64,000 bases of DNA from Faecalibacterium sp. I3-3-89 (GCF_023347275.1 NZ_CP094468.1:2108001-2172000), one strand, 5' to 3'. Positions 1 to 8,559 are shown, numbered from the stretch's first letter. Translations and numbers: made by a program. The notes: generated by a model not told the origin, from the letters alone.

Positions 1-65
1 CACCCGCTATCTTGGGTTTGAGCGGAACTAATCGTTCTCCTACATTATATAGTAAGGAGTGCTGT

Positions 66-788
66 ATGAACGATCTGTTTATCCAAGGGCTGACCATCGA
101 CTGGAACAGAGTGCGCCCATACAATTATGTTCGTCAGATTCCTGCCATCAGCGGAATCGACACTTTTACATTCCATAAGCCCATTACGTTCTTTGTTGGC
201 GAAAATGGAAGCGGAAAATCTACGCTTCTGGAAGCAATCGCTGTTGCTTACGGCTTCAACGCAGAGGGTGGAACGAAGAACTATTCATTTTCCACATACA
301 ACTCCCATTCGGAACTATGTGAGGCTATGACGATTTCCAAGGGGTATCGCAGACCAAAGTTCGGGTATTTTCTCCGGGCAGAGAGCTTCTACAATGTAGC
401 CACCAAGGAAATCGACTATTCCGATGACGATCATCCCTCCAAAGGCTATCACCAAAAATCACACGGTGAAAGTTTCCTCGCTATTGCGCAGGACTACATG
501 GGTGCAGATGGAGTCTATATTTTTGACGAGCCGGAAGCCGCTTTATCCCCGCAGCGGCAGCTCACGTTACTGATCAACATTCATCGGTGTGCCCAAGAAG
601 GGGCGCAATTCATTATCGTATCACATTCACCCATTCTCCTCGGAATGCCTGATGCTGAAATTTTTAGCTTCGACAATGGCACGATTCATCCTTGTCAGTA
701 TGAAGATACGGACAGCTACGTTATCACCAAAACATTTGTAAATAATCGGCAGCATTTTTTGAACCAGCTTCTGAACGAAGAAACGTAA
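66..788 (+). CDS. AAA/ABC-type ATPase, OLD/RecF-like
   Basis: A 240-residue ATP-binding protein. It has a Walker A GENGSGKS at about residues 45-52, an ABC-like signature SHGES near 132, a Walker B YIFDEPEAAL near 151-160 and an H-loop SHS near 186. This is the compact AAA_21/AAA_23 type that carries both halves of the ATPase site in one short protein. The start is the ATG at 66, seven bases after AAGGAG; the open frame extends further upstream without an RBS. It is followed 21 bp later by a coiled-coil protein, so the pair may work together, as ATPase and rod-like partner do in some DNA-repair or defence modules. That role is inferred. The substrate is unknown. Confidence 0.85.
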   Translation: MNDLFIQGLTIDWNRVRPYNYVRQIPAISGIDTFTFHKPITFFVGENGSGKSTLLEAIAVAYGFNAEGGTKNYSFSTYNSHSELCEAMTISKGYRRPKFGYFLRAESFYNVATKEIDYSDDDHPSKGYHQKSHGESFLAIAQDYMGADGVYIFDEPEAALSPQRQLTLLINIHRCAQEGAQFIIVSHSPILLGMPDAEIFSFDNGTIHPCQYEDTDSYVITKTFVNNRQHFLNQLLNEET

Positions 789-809
789 TGCCGGGAAAGG
801 ACATTCCTT

Positions 810-1745
810 ATGAGTGATTCTACGTTGAAAGAGCTTTGGCAGCAGGTCGCAGAAAAGAAGAACTGTGAAGCAAAGCAGAAAGAACTGACCGCCCAGAGAG
901 ATACGCTTGCGGACCGCCTGAAAAAGCTGGAAAAATCCAAGCTGGCAGAACAGGCTGATGTGGATCGTCTGGAGGGGCACAGCCTTGCCGCATTTTTCTA
1001 TCAAGTGATTGGAAAAATGGACGAAAAGCTGGACAAGGAACGGCAGGAAGCCTATGCAGCCCGTGTCAAGTACGATGCTGCTTTCCATGACCTTTCTTCC
1101 GTTGATGCCGACTTGGAGCAGATTCAAAATAGACTGGAACGGCTGTCCGATTGCGAAAGGCAGTATCAAGCTGCTCTTTCCGAAAAAATCAAAAGCATCA
1201 AAGTCTCTGCCCACCCTGCCGCACAGCAGATTGTGGAAAGCGAAAGCCGCATTGCCGCACTGAAAGTCCAAAAGCGGGAGCTGCTGGAAGCCATCAACGC
1301 CGGAAAGACCGCCTTGCACACGGTCAATGAAGTTCTGGAAACGCTGGATAATGCCGAGGGCTGGAGTACATGGGACGTAATGGGCGGCGGTTTGATGGCT
1401 GATCTTGCCAAGTATGAGGAACTGGACAATGCACAGGAGCAGGTGGAACAGCTTCAAGTGGAACTGCGGCGGTTCAAAACTGAGCTTGCCGATGTTGAGA
1501 TCACCGCAGACCTTCAGGTTGCGGTAGACAGTTTTTTGAAATTCGCAGATTTCTTCTTTGATGGCCTCTTTGCAGACTGGGCAGTTCTGGATCACATCAA
1601 TCAGGCGCAGAGCAGAGTGGAAAACACCAAGAGCCAAATCAAGCGAGTCCTTGCACTTCTGAAAAAGATGCGCGAAGATGTTGATGTCCAAATCGCTGAT
1701 GAAAAAGAGAAGCAGGAGCAGCTTGCGGTGGAAACTGAGCTGTAG
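810..1745 (+). CDS. Coiled-coil protein, partner of the upstream ATPase
   Basis: A 311-residue protein, rich in Glu, Lys, Gln and Leu and with long heptad-like stretches over residues 1-150 and 200-310, so largely coiled coil. The middle part is less charged. No signal peptide or membrane segment is seen. It lies 21 bp after the ATPase gene on the same strand, with GGAAAGGA before its ATG, so the two are probably co-transcribed. I do not recognise a family. The association with the ATPase is inferred from position only. Confidence 0.7.
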   Translation: MSDSTLKELWQQVAEKKNCEAKQKELTAQRDTLADRLKKLEKSKLAEQADVDRLEGHSLAAFFYQVIGKMDEKLDKERQEAYAARVKYDAAFHDLSSVDADLEQIQNRLERLSDCERQYQAALSEKIKSIKVSAHPAAQQIVESESRIAALKVQKRELLEAINAGKTALHTVNEVLETLDNAEGWSTWDVMGGGLMADLAKYEELDNAQEQVEQLQVELRRFKTELADVEITADLQVAVDSFLKFADFFFDGLFADWAVLDHINQAQSRVENTKSQIKRVLALLKKMREDVDVQIADEKEKQEQLAVETEL

Positions 1746-1785
1746 GTTTGGAGTGTTCGCGTATGTAATATGCTCAACTCAATGA

Positions 1786-2868
1786 ATTGGAAATTTTGGA
1801 GATGCGTTTATCGTTGCAACCCACACGGACCGGGAACACATTCATAATCACATTATCTACAACTCCACTGCGTTGGACAGCATCCGGAAATTCCGGGATT
1901 TTTTATTGTCCGGGCTGGCTGTGCAACGGTTGAGCGATCTGATCTGCTTAGAGCATCAGCTTTCCGTCATTGAGATAAAGCCCTATCGGGAGCGGCAGAA
2001 GCGCACACTCTACCCGCCCAAAGAAAGCAATCGTGACCGTCTATGTGGCGTGATTGACACTGTTCTGGCGGAAAAGCCCAAAGACTACGAAGATTTTCTG
2101 CAAGGACTGGAGCAGCAGGGTTATGAGGTCAAGCGTGGAAAATACACCTCCGTCAAAGGCGCACGGCAGAAGCGATTCATCCGGTTCCGCACTTTGGGCG
2201 CAGGATATAGTGAAGAAGAACTGAAAGCTGTTATCTCTGGGGAAGCCGAACACCATCCCCGGCAGAAGCAGAAGCGCATCGTACCGGAACAAAAGTTTCA
2301 GATGCTGGTGGACATTCAGGCAAAGCTGGCCGAGGGAAAGAGCATGGGGTATGCTCGCTGGGCAAAGCGATATAATCTGAAAGAAATGTCCAAGACGCTG
2401 ATTTTCTTACAGGAGCATAAAATCGGCAGCATTAAAGAAATGCAGGAACGTGTGGATGCAGCAACTGCTCGCTATCACGAGTTGGGCGATTCCATTAAAG
2501 CTGCAGAAGCGCGCATGACCGAGATTGCCGTTCTGCGGACGCACATCGTTAATTACGCCCGGACACGTCCGGTTTATGATGCCTACCGCAAAGCCGGGTA
2601 CAGTAAGAGATTTCTGGAAGCCCACCGGGAAGAAATCACGCTGCATAAGGCTGCAAAAGCTGCTTTTGATGAAGCTGGATTGAAAAAGCTGCCAAAGACT
2701 AAGGACTTGAGCATCGAATACGCTGAACTTCTGAAAAAGAAGAAAGAAGCATACCCAGACTACCGGAAGGCACAAGATGAGATGCAGGAGTTGATGAAAG
2801 CTCAGAAAAATGTAGAGATGTTTTTTGCAGAGGAAAAAGACACAGCCGAAAAAGAGCCAACACGATAA
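1786..2868 (+). pseudogene. 5'-truncated MobA/MobL-like relaxase
   Basis: The frame opens after a TGA at 1783 and at once reads the relaxase metal-binding motif HTDREHIHNHIIYNS, the three-histidine cluster of MobA/MobL-type mobilisation relaxases. A typical C-terminal part follows (RKFRDFLLSG, LCLEH-like segments and a Lys/Glu-rich coiled tail). The N-terminal domain with the catalytic tyrosine, usually about 80-120 residues, is missing and there is no ATG with an RBS; TTG 1873 is the first possible start. The gene is therefore broken: either a deletion joined it to the upstream ATPase pair, or that pair replaced its 5' part. A mobile element of this window cannot self-mobilise with this copy. 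Confidence 0.8.
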
Positions 2869-2872
2869 ACGA

Positions 2873-2926
2873 AATCCGCCGAGGATTCTTCCCGTTTTTT
2901 TCGGGAGGATTCCTCGGCGGATTTTT
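2873..2926 (+). terminator. Rho-independent terminator after relaxase remnant
   Basis: A 22-bp stem, AATCCGCCGAGGATTCTTCCCG at 2873-2894 pairing with 2902-2923 with one mismatch, encloses a T-rich loop and is followed by a short T run. It starts five bases after the relaxase stop codon. Confidence 0.85.
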
Positions 2927-2980
2927 GCTTTTGAAAACTGATTTCTAAGAATGTGAATTCAAAATACCAAAATTATTCAG

Positions 2981-3367
2981 TCAAGCCAAAAAGGTAAACC
3001 ACACAAATGCAGCAGTTGCACATATCATCAGAACCAGTAGTATCGTACTTGCAAGTTTCTTCTCAATGGAAACTTTCTGATTTTTGCATAGGACAATCTG
3101 CTGAAGATTGTGAAATTCGGCTTCGCTGACATTTCCATTTAATGCTTTCCATGCAGTGCAGCGATCTGTAACCAGCAAAAAATCGGACAGCATTTCCATA
3201 AAGATGACAGCGAAAAATGCCAGAGAAAAGAACCACATCCCATTCCATTGAAGTTCTGTCAACACCCTCTGAAGGCTTGAAGGCTTTAATGACACTAACG
3301 AAATAATGTAAATCAACGTGTTGCAGAATTCTCTTGCTAATGGCCCTTTTTGTTTAAGAAAATCCAT
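2981..3367 (-). CDS. Small membrane protein, unknown family
   Basis: A 128-residue protein with two clear hydrophobic segments, near residues 45-65 (WFFSLAFFAVIFMEMLSDFL) and at the C-terminus (STILLVLMICATAAFVWFTF), separated by a soluble Glu/Asn-containing loop. The start is the ATG at 3367, preceded by GGAAAGGG with about 7 bp spacing; a TTG two codons earlier is less likely. No family is recognised. It stands alone, in convergent orientation to the relaxase remnant, and heads the minus-strand block of small membrane or secreted proteins. Confidence 0.6.
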   Translation of the reverse strand: MDFLKQKGPLAREFCNTLIYIISLVSLKPSSLQRVLTELQWNGMWFFSLAFFAVIFMEMLSDFLLVTDRCTAWKALNGNVSEAEFHNLQQIVLCKNQKVSIEKKLASTILLVLMICATAAFVWFTFLA

Positions 3368-3542
3368 TTTCAACCCTTTCCTTACAAACGGAGTGACTTA
3401 ACCACCAATGGCCTGATAGTAATCCGTTTTAGAACGAATCAAAGAACCGTTTGACTTGTATTCTTTGACAGTTTGATGGTAGCAATTTTCGAAATATGTA
3501 TTCTATTTTTTCTGCATTGGAATCACCACTTTTTTGATAAAA

Positions 3543-3767
3543 TTAGGAGCCATCACTTTCCGACAGCCATTCGTCTAGGATTCTTGATGCTATTTCAGCA
3601 TATTCTTCATCTGTAGAAATAGATTTCAAATATTTGTAAAGAGTATTTTTTCTTCTGCCGCCCCAATATAGGGATAACCGGAATTCCCCAGCATCTCTTT
3701 TATTCAGGATTTTTCTACTGAAATCCGGATTCCAAATCCTCCCTCTGAGTATGCAATGCTTATCCAT
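3543..3767 (-). CDS. Short hypothetical protein or gene fragment
   Basis: A 74-codon frame that overlaps the 3' end of the next gene upstream by 64 bases in another frame. The last 55 residues (from LNKRDAGEFRLSLYWGG to WLSESDGS) look like real protein with an amphipathic C-terminal helix. The first 20 residues are read inside the neighbouring gene and have no good RBS. It may be the C-terminal fragment of a lost gene rather than an independent one. Function unknown. Confidence 0.3.
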   Translation of the reverse strand: MDKHCILRGRIWNPDFSRKILNKRDAGEFRLSLYWGGRRKNTLYKYLKSISTDEEYAEIASRILDEWLSESDGS

Positions 3768-4144
3768 GTTTCATCTTTTCTTAGCAAAACGCCTGTCGAA
3801 ACGCTTTCTGAAGCCGATGCCTCTTCAGCGTATCCTAAGGTTTTCAATTGGTCAATATATTTTTGTATTTCTTCTTCAGAGATATTATTATAAAAGATTG
3901 CATAATACCCAGCATTAGAACCATCCAATATATATTCTATCGTTCCACTTTCCGGCTCACAAATAAGCCTAGTGTATTCATTATCCGGCCAAACTGAAGT
4001 ATAAATACATTTTACATCAGACGGATTGGTTCCTCCATGTGTAGCAAATTTTCCCTGACCTGAAAAACGAATGCAAAGAAAGACCAATATCAAAACTATA
4101 AAGGCAACCGCCATACTGCTAAAAAATTCCAATTTCTTATTCAT
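3704..4144 (-). CDS. Membrane-anchored extracellular protein
   Basis: A 146-residue protein with one N-terminal membrane segment (residues 10-28, MAVAFIVLILVFLCIRF) and a roughly 115-residue extracytoplasmic domain. The start is the ATG at 4144 after GGAG with 8-base spacing; an in-frame ATG seven codons earlier has no RBS. The domain ends in a compact strand-rich stretch (TWISIAYSEGGFGIRI). No family recognised. It belongs to a minus-strand group of small exported proteins between 3.5 and 7.1 kb. Confidence 0.6.
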   Translation of the reverse strand: MNKKLEFFSSMAVAFIVLILVFLCIRFSGQGKFATHGGTNPSDVKCIYTSVWPDNEYTRLICEPESGTIEYILDGSNAGYYAIFYNNISEEEIQKYIDQLKTLGYAEEASASESVSTGVLLRKDETWISIAYSEGGFGIRISVEKS

Positions 4145-4171
4145 TTGGCTTGCTCCATAATTCAAACGTAC

Positions 4172-4215
4172 AAAGCCACGATTCTTTTCTTTCGGCTCTA
4201 AAGAATCGTGGCTTT
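4172..4215 (-). terminator. Hairpin terminator
   Basis: A perfect 15-bp stem, AAAGCCACGATTCTT at 4172-4186 pairing with 4201-4215, lies just after the stop of the secreted protein gene at 4240-4752. The T run on the minus strand is short, so it may act weakly or mainly stabilise the 3' end. Confidence 0.65.
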
Positions 4216-4239
4216 TATCCCCATTATCTAATGCTTTTA

Positions 4240-4752
4240 TTACGGAATCGTGATGTCGTAGGAAATGGAGAACTGGCCACCGTTTGCCAAAGCATTCAAT
4301 GCTACAGCAGTTCCAGAAACAAATACTGTACCGCTTGTTCCGCTACTAGCTTTCCTACCGGTATCCACATCTGTACTAATCGTTTCGTCCCCGGTTGCGA
4401 CTTCAGAGAAGTATTTACTTGTCGATTGGCCATTCATGGTAAGTTTGACATTTCCTGTCATACCTGTAAATTCCGGCTTTGGCGATGAGTACCACGGAAC
4501 GTAAAGTTCAACATGAACCTGTACGCCATCATTCTTATCATAGGTTGCGTAGGAATTAACCCGAACGTTAGCAATTCCTACCTGCATAGCCATGCCAGGT
4601 TCCAAGCACTCGCTTAGAGGTGCATCATACCTTCCAATAACAACAGGTTGTTTGTCATCCGTTGGGGCCGCTGCAAAAGCAGAGATAGAACAAAGCGAAA
4701 AGACCATAACCACCGCCATACAAAGCGCAAGCAATCTTTTCTTCAAGGTCAT
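4240..4752 (-). CDS. Secreted protein with Sec signal peptide
   Basis: A 170-residue protein. Residues 1-28 form a classical signal peptide (KKRLL, hydrophobic core MAVVMVFSLCSISAFA, AxA-type cleavage). The mature part is strand-rich with many Thr, Ser and Val and no cysteine, consistent with an extracellular beta-sandwich. Its ATG overlaps the stop of the 46-residue membrane peptide upstream (ATGA), so the two are translationally coupled. Family unknown; a role at the cell surface is inferred. Confidence 0.65.
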   Translation of the reverse strand: MTLKKRLLALCMAVVMVFSLCSISAFAAAPTDDKQPVVIGRYDAPLSECLEPGMAMQVGIANVRVNSYATYDKNDGVQVHVELYVPWYSSPKPEFTGMTGNVKLTMNGQSTSKYFSEVATGDETISTDVDTGRKASSGTSGTVFVSGTAVALNALANGGQFSISYDITIP

Positions 4753-4889
4753 TTTGAGTCATCTCCTTTTATTTTTGCATAAAATGTGACAGCATATCGA
4801 ATAAGGTACTTTGCAATCACAAGAAAAGCAATCGCCATGACTGTTGCTGTCGATACAATTGTCAAGATTTCCGGTACGCTAAATTTCAT
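4749..4889 (-). CDS. 46-residue membrane peptide coupled to secreted protein
   Basis: ATG at 4889, preceded by GAGG with 7-base spacing, opens a 46-codon frame starting MKFSVPEILTIVSTATVMAI and ending KIKGDDSK. Residues 8-35 form one membrane helix, followed by a basic then charged tail. Its TGA overlaps the ATG of the secreted protein gene by the ATGA arrangement. The good RBS, hydrophobic profile and overlap together support a real gene. It could be a holin-like or leader-type small membrane protein, but no family is recognised. Confidence 0.6.
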   Translation of the reverse strand: MKFSVPEILTIVSTATVMAIAFLVIAKYLIRYAVTFYAKIKGDDSK

Positions 4890-4983
4890 AAATGTACCTC
4901 AACTCATGCTCAACTTGTTTTCAAGGAAATTATCTGCATTGGAATCACCTCCATCTGAAGCATTTATATGCTAAAGACTCCTA

Positions 4984-5194
4984 TTATTTTTTGCATTTTC
5001 GACAGTAATAAGCATCTGTTAGTATCGTCGGTCCCCCATAAATAGTCTTTCTTTCCTATAGCTATCCCGCCTTCAAAAATGATTTTTGAAAGACGTGATT
5101 TTTTCAGACTTTCTTGAGGAAACCACATCGCTGAAACTCCCTGCGTGACGATTCCTCCAAGCTGCATATCGCTTCCACAATAAATGCACTTCAT
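4984..5194 (-). pseudogene. DUF6487-type Zn-ribbon protein, frameshifted
   Basis: It begins MKCIYCGSDMQLGGI, the first CxxC knuckle and following strand of the PF20097 (DUF6487) zinc-ribbon family, and continues through FEGGIAIGKKDYLWG. The second knuckle is out of frame. Removing one base from the five-base run at 5033-5037 restores a reading of GPTILTDAYYCRKCKK followed by a stop at 4984, exactly where the family's second CxxC belongs. As given, the frame runs on to a stop at 4964 with an unrelated tail. So this is either a recent frameshift mutant or a base error in the assembly. Confidence 0.65.
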
Positions 5195-5199
5195 TATCT

Positions 5200-5679
5200 C
5201 TATTCCTCTGGAGTGGATTTATCTCCCAAAATATTGAGCATTAACACAACGCACAAAAAGAGAAACGATAAGATATAAGGTTGAACATATCCTTCCTCAT
5301 ATAAACACAATGTATTGCCTGATTGAACAACATTCACCTTGGTGAAACAATCTGTATAGCTATAACTTGTTTCTTCTGAGAAGGGCATCAGCTGAGATAA
5401 ATCATATCGGTTCCATATAAAGAAACGTTTTGCCGTTATAATATAATATTGCTTTCCATCGGTTAGTAAAAAATCAATTGAAGACTTCGATTCGGTCGAT
5501 TTACAATCAACAAGAGTTAACATAGAATTTGAAACGCTTTCAAAATTTTTATTTGATAACACTTGCAATTTATCAAAAGAATACGGAAATCTTACGATAG
5601 AAATTAGCCATAGCAATATTATAATAGCACCGAAATGTCTGAAACATTTAACAATCTTATATTTTTTAGTTCCACGCAT
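5200..5679 (-). CDS. Membrane protein with two terminal TM helices
   Basis: A 159-residue protein with a TM helix near residues 16-30 (FGAIIILLWLISIV), an extracytoplasmic domain of about 90 residues and a second TM helix near 133-150 (ILSFLFLCVVLMLNIL). Its start overlaps the 3' end of the secreted-protein gene upstream by 14 bases, and the Zn-ribbon pseudogene follows 5 bp later, so these genes form an operon. Function unknown. Confidence 0.6.
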   Translation of the reverse strand: MRGTKKYKIVKCFRHFGAIIILLWLISIVRFPYSFDKLQVLSNKNFESVSNSMLTLVDCKSTESKSSIDFLLTDGKQYYIITAKRFFIWNRYDLSQLMPFSEETSYSYTDCFTKVNVVQSGNTLCLYEEGYVQPYILSFLFLCVVLMLNILGDKSTPEE

Positions 5680-6511
5680 AAATATTCCAATTACTGTATG
5701 TAAACAGATAATTATAGATTGTCATTCCAAAATTTTGATTTCCCCAAGATGTTGTGGGGTAATACTCGCCATCCGTGTAGGTGTTATTAAACTTATTTCC
5801 ACTTTCCGTTATAACATACTTGGTTCCCCAAAAACTATTTTTGTGAGAAGAGTGGTTAATATCAGTCAATGTGTATTCAATTTGTTCATACTGCGAATTA
5901 AGGTTACACTGTGGAATGGTGAATTGCACGGCCGTCATAGCAAAACCAAAATATGCGAGTGCAGTTTTGGAAATTGCAAGTGCCGGAGCAGCAGGTAATG
6001 ACAAGGCACCTGCTACAACTGATGCCAACCCTGCCAAATCTCTATATGTTCCATTAATATCATATTTTTTGTTTCCTGTTTCTTTCACATAATCCACATA
6101 TGCTCCGCAGATTCCCGTTCCGGTTCCATCTGTATATTGGAAACGAATTCTTCCCAACCGACGCGACATTGTAGATTGCGGTAAGACTATATCAAAATTC
6201 TTCTCTGTCGGAATAAATCGCTGCAGCTGTTTTGATGTTCCATCCGAAGAATAAACCAATTCATTTATAACATTTTTTGATCGGTCAACCGTATAACGGC
6301 TTACCAATTTTCCATCATTGTACTGTTCAAAAACCGAGTCACCATTGTCAAGATCATAGGCTCTAACAAGCAATTCACCTGACGCGCTTTGTACGGTCGT
6401 GAAGTCAGAACTCGTGCTGTTTTTAGTTCCTGCTGCAAAAGAGACCAAAGGAACGGTTAGCAAAAGCGTGGTTGCAAGTGCAAACGATATGAATCTATTC
6501 CAAATTTTCAT
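5666..6511 (-). CDS. Large secreted protein, unknown family
   Basis: A 281-residue exported protein with a signal peptide (residues 1-26: KIWNRF, core ISFALATTLLLTVPLV, cleavage near SFAAG). The mature part has a strand-rich N-terminal half, a small hydrophobic Ala/Gly-rich stretch near 165-200 (ASVVAGALSLPAAPALA) and an aromatic, Tyr/Asn-rich C-terminus. The hydrophobic stretch could insert in a membrane, which is a feature of some secreted bacteriocin-like proteins; that is speculation. First gene of a minus-strand operon with the two-TM protein. Confidence 0.6.
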   Translation of the reverse strand: MKIWNRFISFALATTLLLTVPLVSFAAGTKNSTSSDFTTVQSASGELLVRAYDLDNGDSVFEQYNDGKLVSRYTVDRSKNVINELVYSSDGTSKQLQRFIPTEKNFDIVLPQSTMSRRLGRIRFQYTDGTGTGICGAYVDYVKETGNKKYDINGTYRDLAGLASVVAGALSLPAAPALAISKTALAYFGFAMTAVQFTIPQCNLNSQYEQIEYTLTDINHSSHKNSFWGTKYVITESGNKFNNTYTDGEYYPTTSWGNQNFGMTIYNYLFTYSNWNIYAWN

Positions 6512-6628
6512 AATTAACCCTCACTGTAGATTATTCTAATAGAAATGGTATACTTTAGGTGTTCTATTCCAAAGATAAGGCTTCACCTATCATCTCTAGG
6601 ATTAGTTTTTTAAAATGAATAACCTCAC

Positions 6629-7015
6629 TTATCTACTGGCACTTCCAGTAATGGTTTCACTCCGTCCATCGGAATAGTTAAAGGTCGCAGAATACTCCAG
6701 CCTATAAGATTTTCCGGGCTTAGTGTTAAAGTTACTGCTCACCATGCAGGTTGAGGTCGTGCTGCTGTTCGAGCAGCTACTTACTTTTTGCCATGTTCCA
6801 ATTGTTCCCTTTTCATAGAGAACGCCTGAAACGCTGATTTTCTTTACTCCAGTTCGTGTCTGGGCATCAACCTGATAGTATGTTTGGTAAATGGATCCGT
6901 TGACCGTACTATCACCTACATACCGCTCAGACTTTTCAGCGGCCATTGCGGTGCAGGCAAAACTCAAGAGAATCACCGCTGAAATAACAATGGACAACAA
7001 ACGCTTTTTCGACAT
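6629..7015 (-). CDS. Secreted small protein
   Basis: A protein of about 128 residues with a signal peptide (SKKRLLSIVISAVILLSFAC, cleavage near AMAAE) and a mature domain rich in Thr, Ser and Tyr with a Cys pair (SSCSNSSTTSTCMVSS) that could form a disulfide. The start is the ATG at 7015, nine bases after GGAGG; the ATG at 7021 lies only three bases from it. The tail contains YSATFNYSDGRSETITG, like an extracellular beta domain. It may share function with the other secreted proteins of this block. Confidence 0.6.
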   Translation of the reverse strand: MSKKRLLSIVISAVILLSFACTAMAAEKSERYVGDSTVNGSIYQTYYQVDAQTRTGVKKISVSGVLYEKGTIGTWQKVSSCSNSSTTSTCMVSSNFNTKPGKSYRLEYSATFNYSDGRSETITGSASR

Positions 7016-7140
7016 AGACATACACCTCCGTTTTTTTGCTCCTAACAAGAGCCTTTGTATAATCAACGCAATTCGCATTCGCTTCGTTTCAATTTTCAGG
7101 AGAAATTTTTTTCAAATTTTCCATCTTTGTAAGTTCAGAC

Positions 7141-7187
7141 AAAAAGAAAGCCGGACATTTGTGTACTCTCACAAGTGTCCGGCTTTC
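7141..7187 (-). terminator. Terminator of the sigma/anti-sigma operon
   Basis: An 18-bp stem (7146-7163 with 7170-7187, one or two mismatches, core AAGCCGGACA) directly follows the stop of the anti-sigma gene. A five-base U run is encoded at 7141-7145 on the minus strand. Confidence 0.85.
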
Positions 7188-7877
7188 TTAACGGATACCT
7201 TCCGCAATTTTCATAATCTCATCGTATGGAATGTTTCCCATAACGGTATGTGTAATCCCCTGATATTCCCAACTTAGAGTATAAACATTCTTTCCATGTT
7301 CATCCGTACTAGTTCCAAGTACGCCATCTGCTTCTCCGACCTTTACGGTTTCGTACACTGTATGCTCATTATCAAATAGGGACTGCTGCCCCGGCTGGAT
7401 AATTGAACAACGGACAGTGTAGCTTTCCTCTGTTTCTTTTGACGAGTAAACATGTAAAAAGTTTTCTGCTCGTTCAAATTTCTGCGCATCGTCCATTTCA
7501 AAGCCGTCCAGCACATAATGATCGCTGTATCCATCCGGTAATCGTTCCAACGGTTCGCCGTCCACTTGATACGTCAGCTGCATCTCAATCGGCAAGAACT
7601 TCTGAATCATCGTGTAGACTGCCTTGCGGAAGTCTGCACTTACTGCAAGCGCGCCGAGAGTTAAAATTACCAGCGTCATGGCTACAACAAGCACTCGTTT
7701 CAGCACCGGACAGCGTTTATGCAATGCCGCTTTCAGGCGAGCATCCCATCGGGAAGTGTCCGGGTAGCGTTCCTTAAGCTGGGCCGGAGTTGGCAGCTCG
7801 TCCAGTTCTTTCTGTGCATCTGCACGGAGTGCCATCATCAAAGCTGCATCAAAAGAAATCTCTGTCCGCTCACTCAC
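7188..7877 (-). CDS. Membrane-bound anti-sigma factor, DUF4367-like
   Basis: A 229-residue single-pass protein. A cytoplasmic N-terminal part of about 60 residues leads to one TM helix near residues 62-82 (VLVVAMTLVILTLGALAVSA), then an extracytoplasmic domain ending in YTLSWEYQGITHTVMGN and PYDEIMKIAEGI. This ending is typical of DUF4367-type domains of anti-sigma proteins. It overlaps the ECF sigma gene by 8 bases. By family logic it binds the sigma factor at the membrane and releases it on an external signal; which signal is unknown. Confidence 0.75.
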   Translation of the reverse strand: MSERTEISFDAALMMALRADAQKELDELPTPAQLKERYPDTSRWDARLKAALHKRCPVLKRVLVVAMTLVILTLGALAVSADFRKAVYTMIQKFLPIEMQLTYQVDGEPLERLPDGYSDHYVLDGFEMDDAQKFERAENFLHVYSSKETEESYTVRCSIIQPGQQSLFDNEHTVYETVKVGEADGVLGTSTDEHGKNVYTLSWEYQGITHTVMGNIPYDEIMKIAEGIR

Positions 7878-8403
7878 GGCTGTTCAGCTCCTTCCACAAT
7901 AGTTTTCTTCCACGGAAAAGCCGCATCCGAACCACTTCATCTGTCAGTCCAAGCGATTCGGCAATCTCCCGGTTGGTGTAGCCCATCGCCAAAAGGCGCA
8001 GTGGATCACAGTACATCGGTTTCATCTGTCCGATCAGTTCTGTCAGGTATTGGATGTTATCGGTGCTGACTGCTGCATCATCCGGCACCGGGGCATCATC
8101 TGGTGCGTCCGGGACTTCTTCCAGCGGTTCTTCTCGCTGCTTGCGAAGCATATCGTATGCACGGCTTCTACTACAACTAACGAGATAAGCAGCGAGTTCG
8201 TGACAGTTTTCTCGATGAATTTTAGAAAAATTTTTGGCAACGTACAAAAACACCTCTTGCAGTACATCTTCTGCCAGATACGAATCGCCCATAATTTTGT
8301 AAGCGGTATGGTAGACCAGCCGTTTGTAGATATTATATACATCTATAAATTGTTCTTCTTTGCTTTGATCGTCAAGAACAGCTAAGTACAGGGAAAGCAA
8401 CAC
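7870..8403 (-). CDS. ECF-type RNA polymerase sigma factor
   Basis: A protein of about 177 residues with region 2 near residues 20-75 (YNIYKRLVYHTAYKIMGD, AEDVLQEVFLYVAK) and region 4 at 135-175 (LGLTDEVVRMRLFRGRKLL). They are joined by an Asp/Pro-rich linker. The start is the GTG at 8403, five bases after GGAGG; an in-frame TTG at 8415 lies in the RBS. The next gene encodes its likely anti-sigma factor. The sigma factor may control the nearby secreted-protein genes, but no shared promoter motif was verified. Confidence 0.85.
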   Translation of the reverse strand: MLLSLYLAVLDDQSKEEQFIDVYNIYKRLVYHTAYKIMGDSYLAEDVLQEVFLYVAKNFSKIHRENCHELAAYLVSCSRSRAYDMLRKQREEPLEEVPDAPDDAPVPDDAAVSTDNIQYLTELIGQMKPMYCDPLRLLAMGYTNREIAESLGLTDEVVRMRLFRGRKLLWKELNSRE

Positions 8404-8488
8404 AATCACCTCCAACTGATTCGCATGGATTGGATGTAGTGTACCATGAACCAGCGAAAATGTCGAATGTTTTCCGTTCTGAACGAAG

Positions 8489-8539
8489 AACAGCCAGCAT
8501 CATGACCTCACTTACTGTTGAGGCCGTTGCTGGCTGTTC
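8489..8539. terminator. Imperfect hairpin upstream of the sigma gene
   Basis: AACAGCCAGCA at 8489-8499 pairs with TGCTGGCTGTT at 8528-8538, with further partial pairing of GACCTCA and TGAGGCC inside. No strong T run on either side. It lies between the sigma gene and the element remnant at 8560-8834. Confidence 0.4.
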
Positions 8540-8559
8540 GTTTGGTTTGAGATGTTTCC

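Noticed and set aside
4786..4974. Plus-strand 62-codon frame
   Set aside because: It is opposite the better supported 46-residue peptide with RBS and overlap, and has no RBS.
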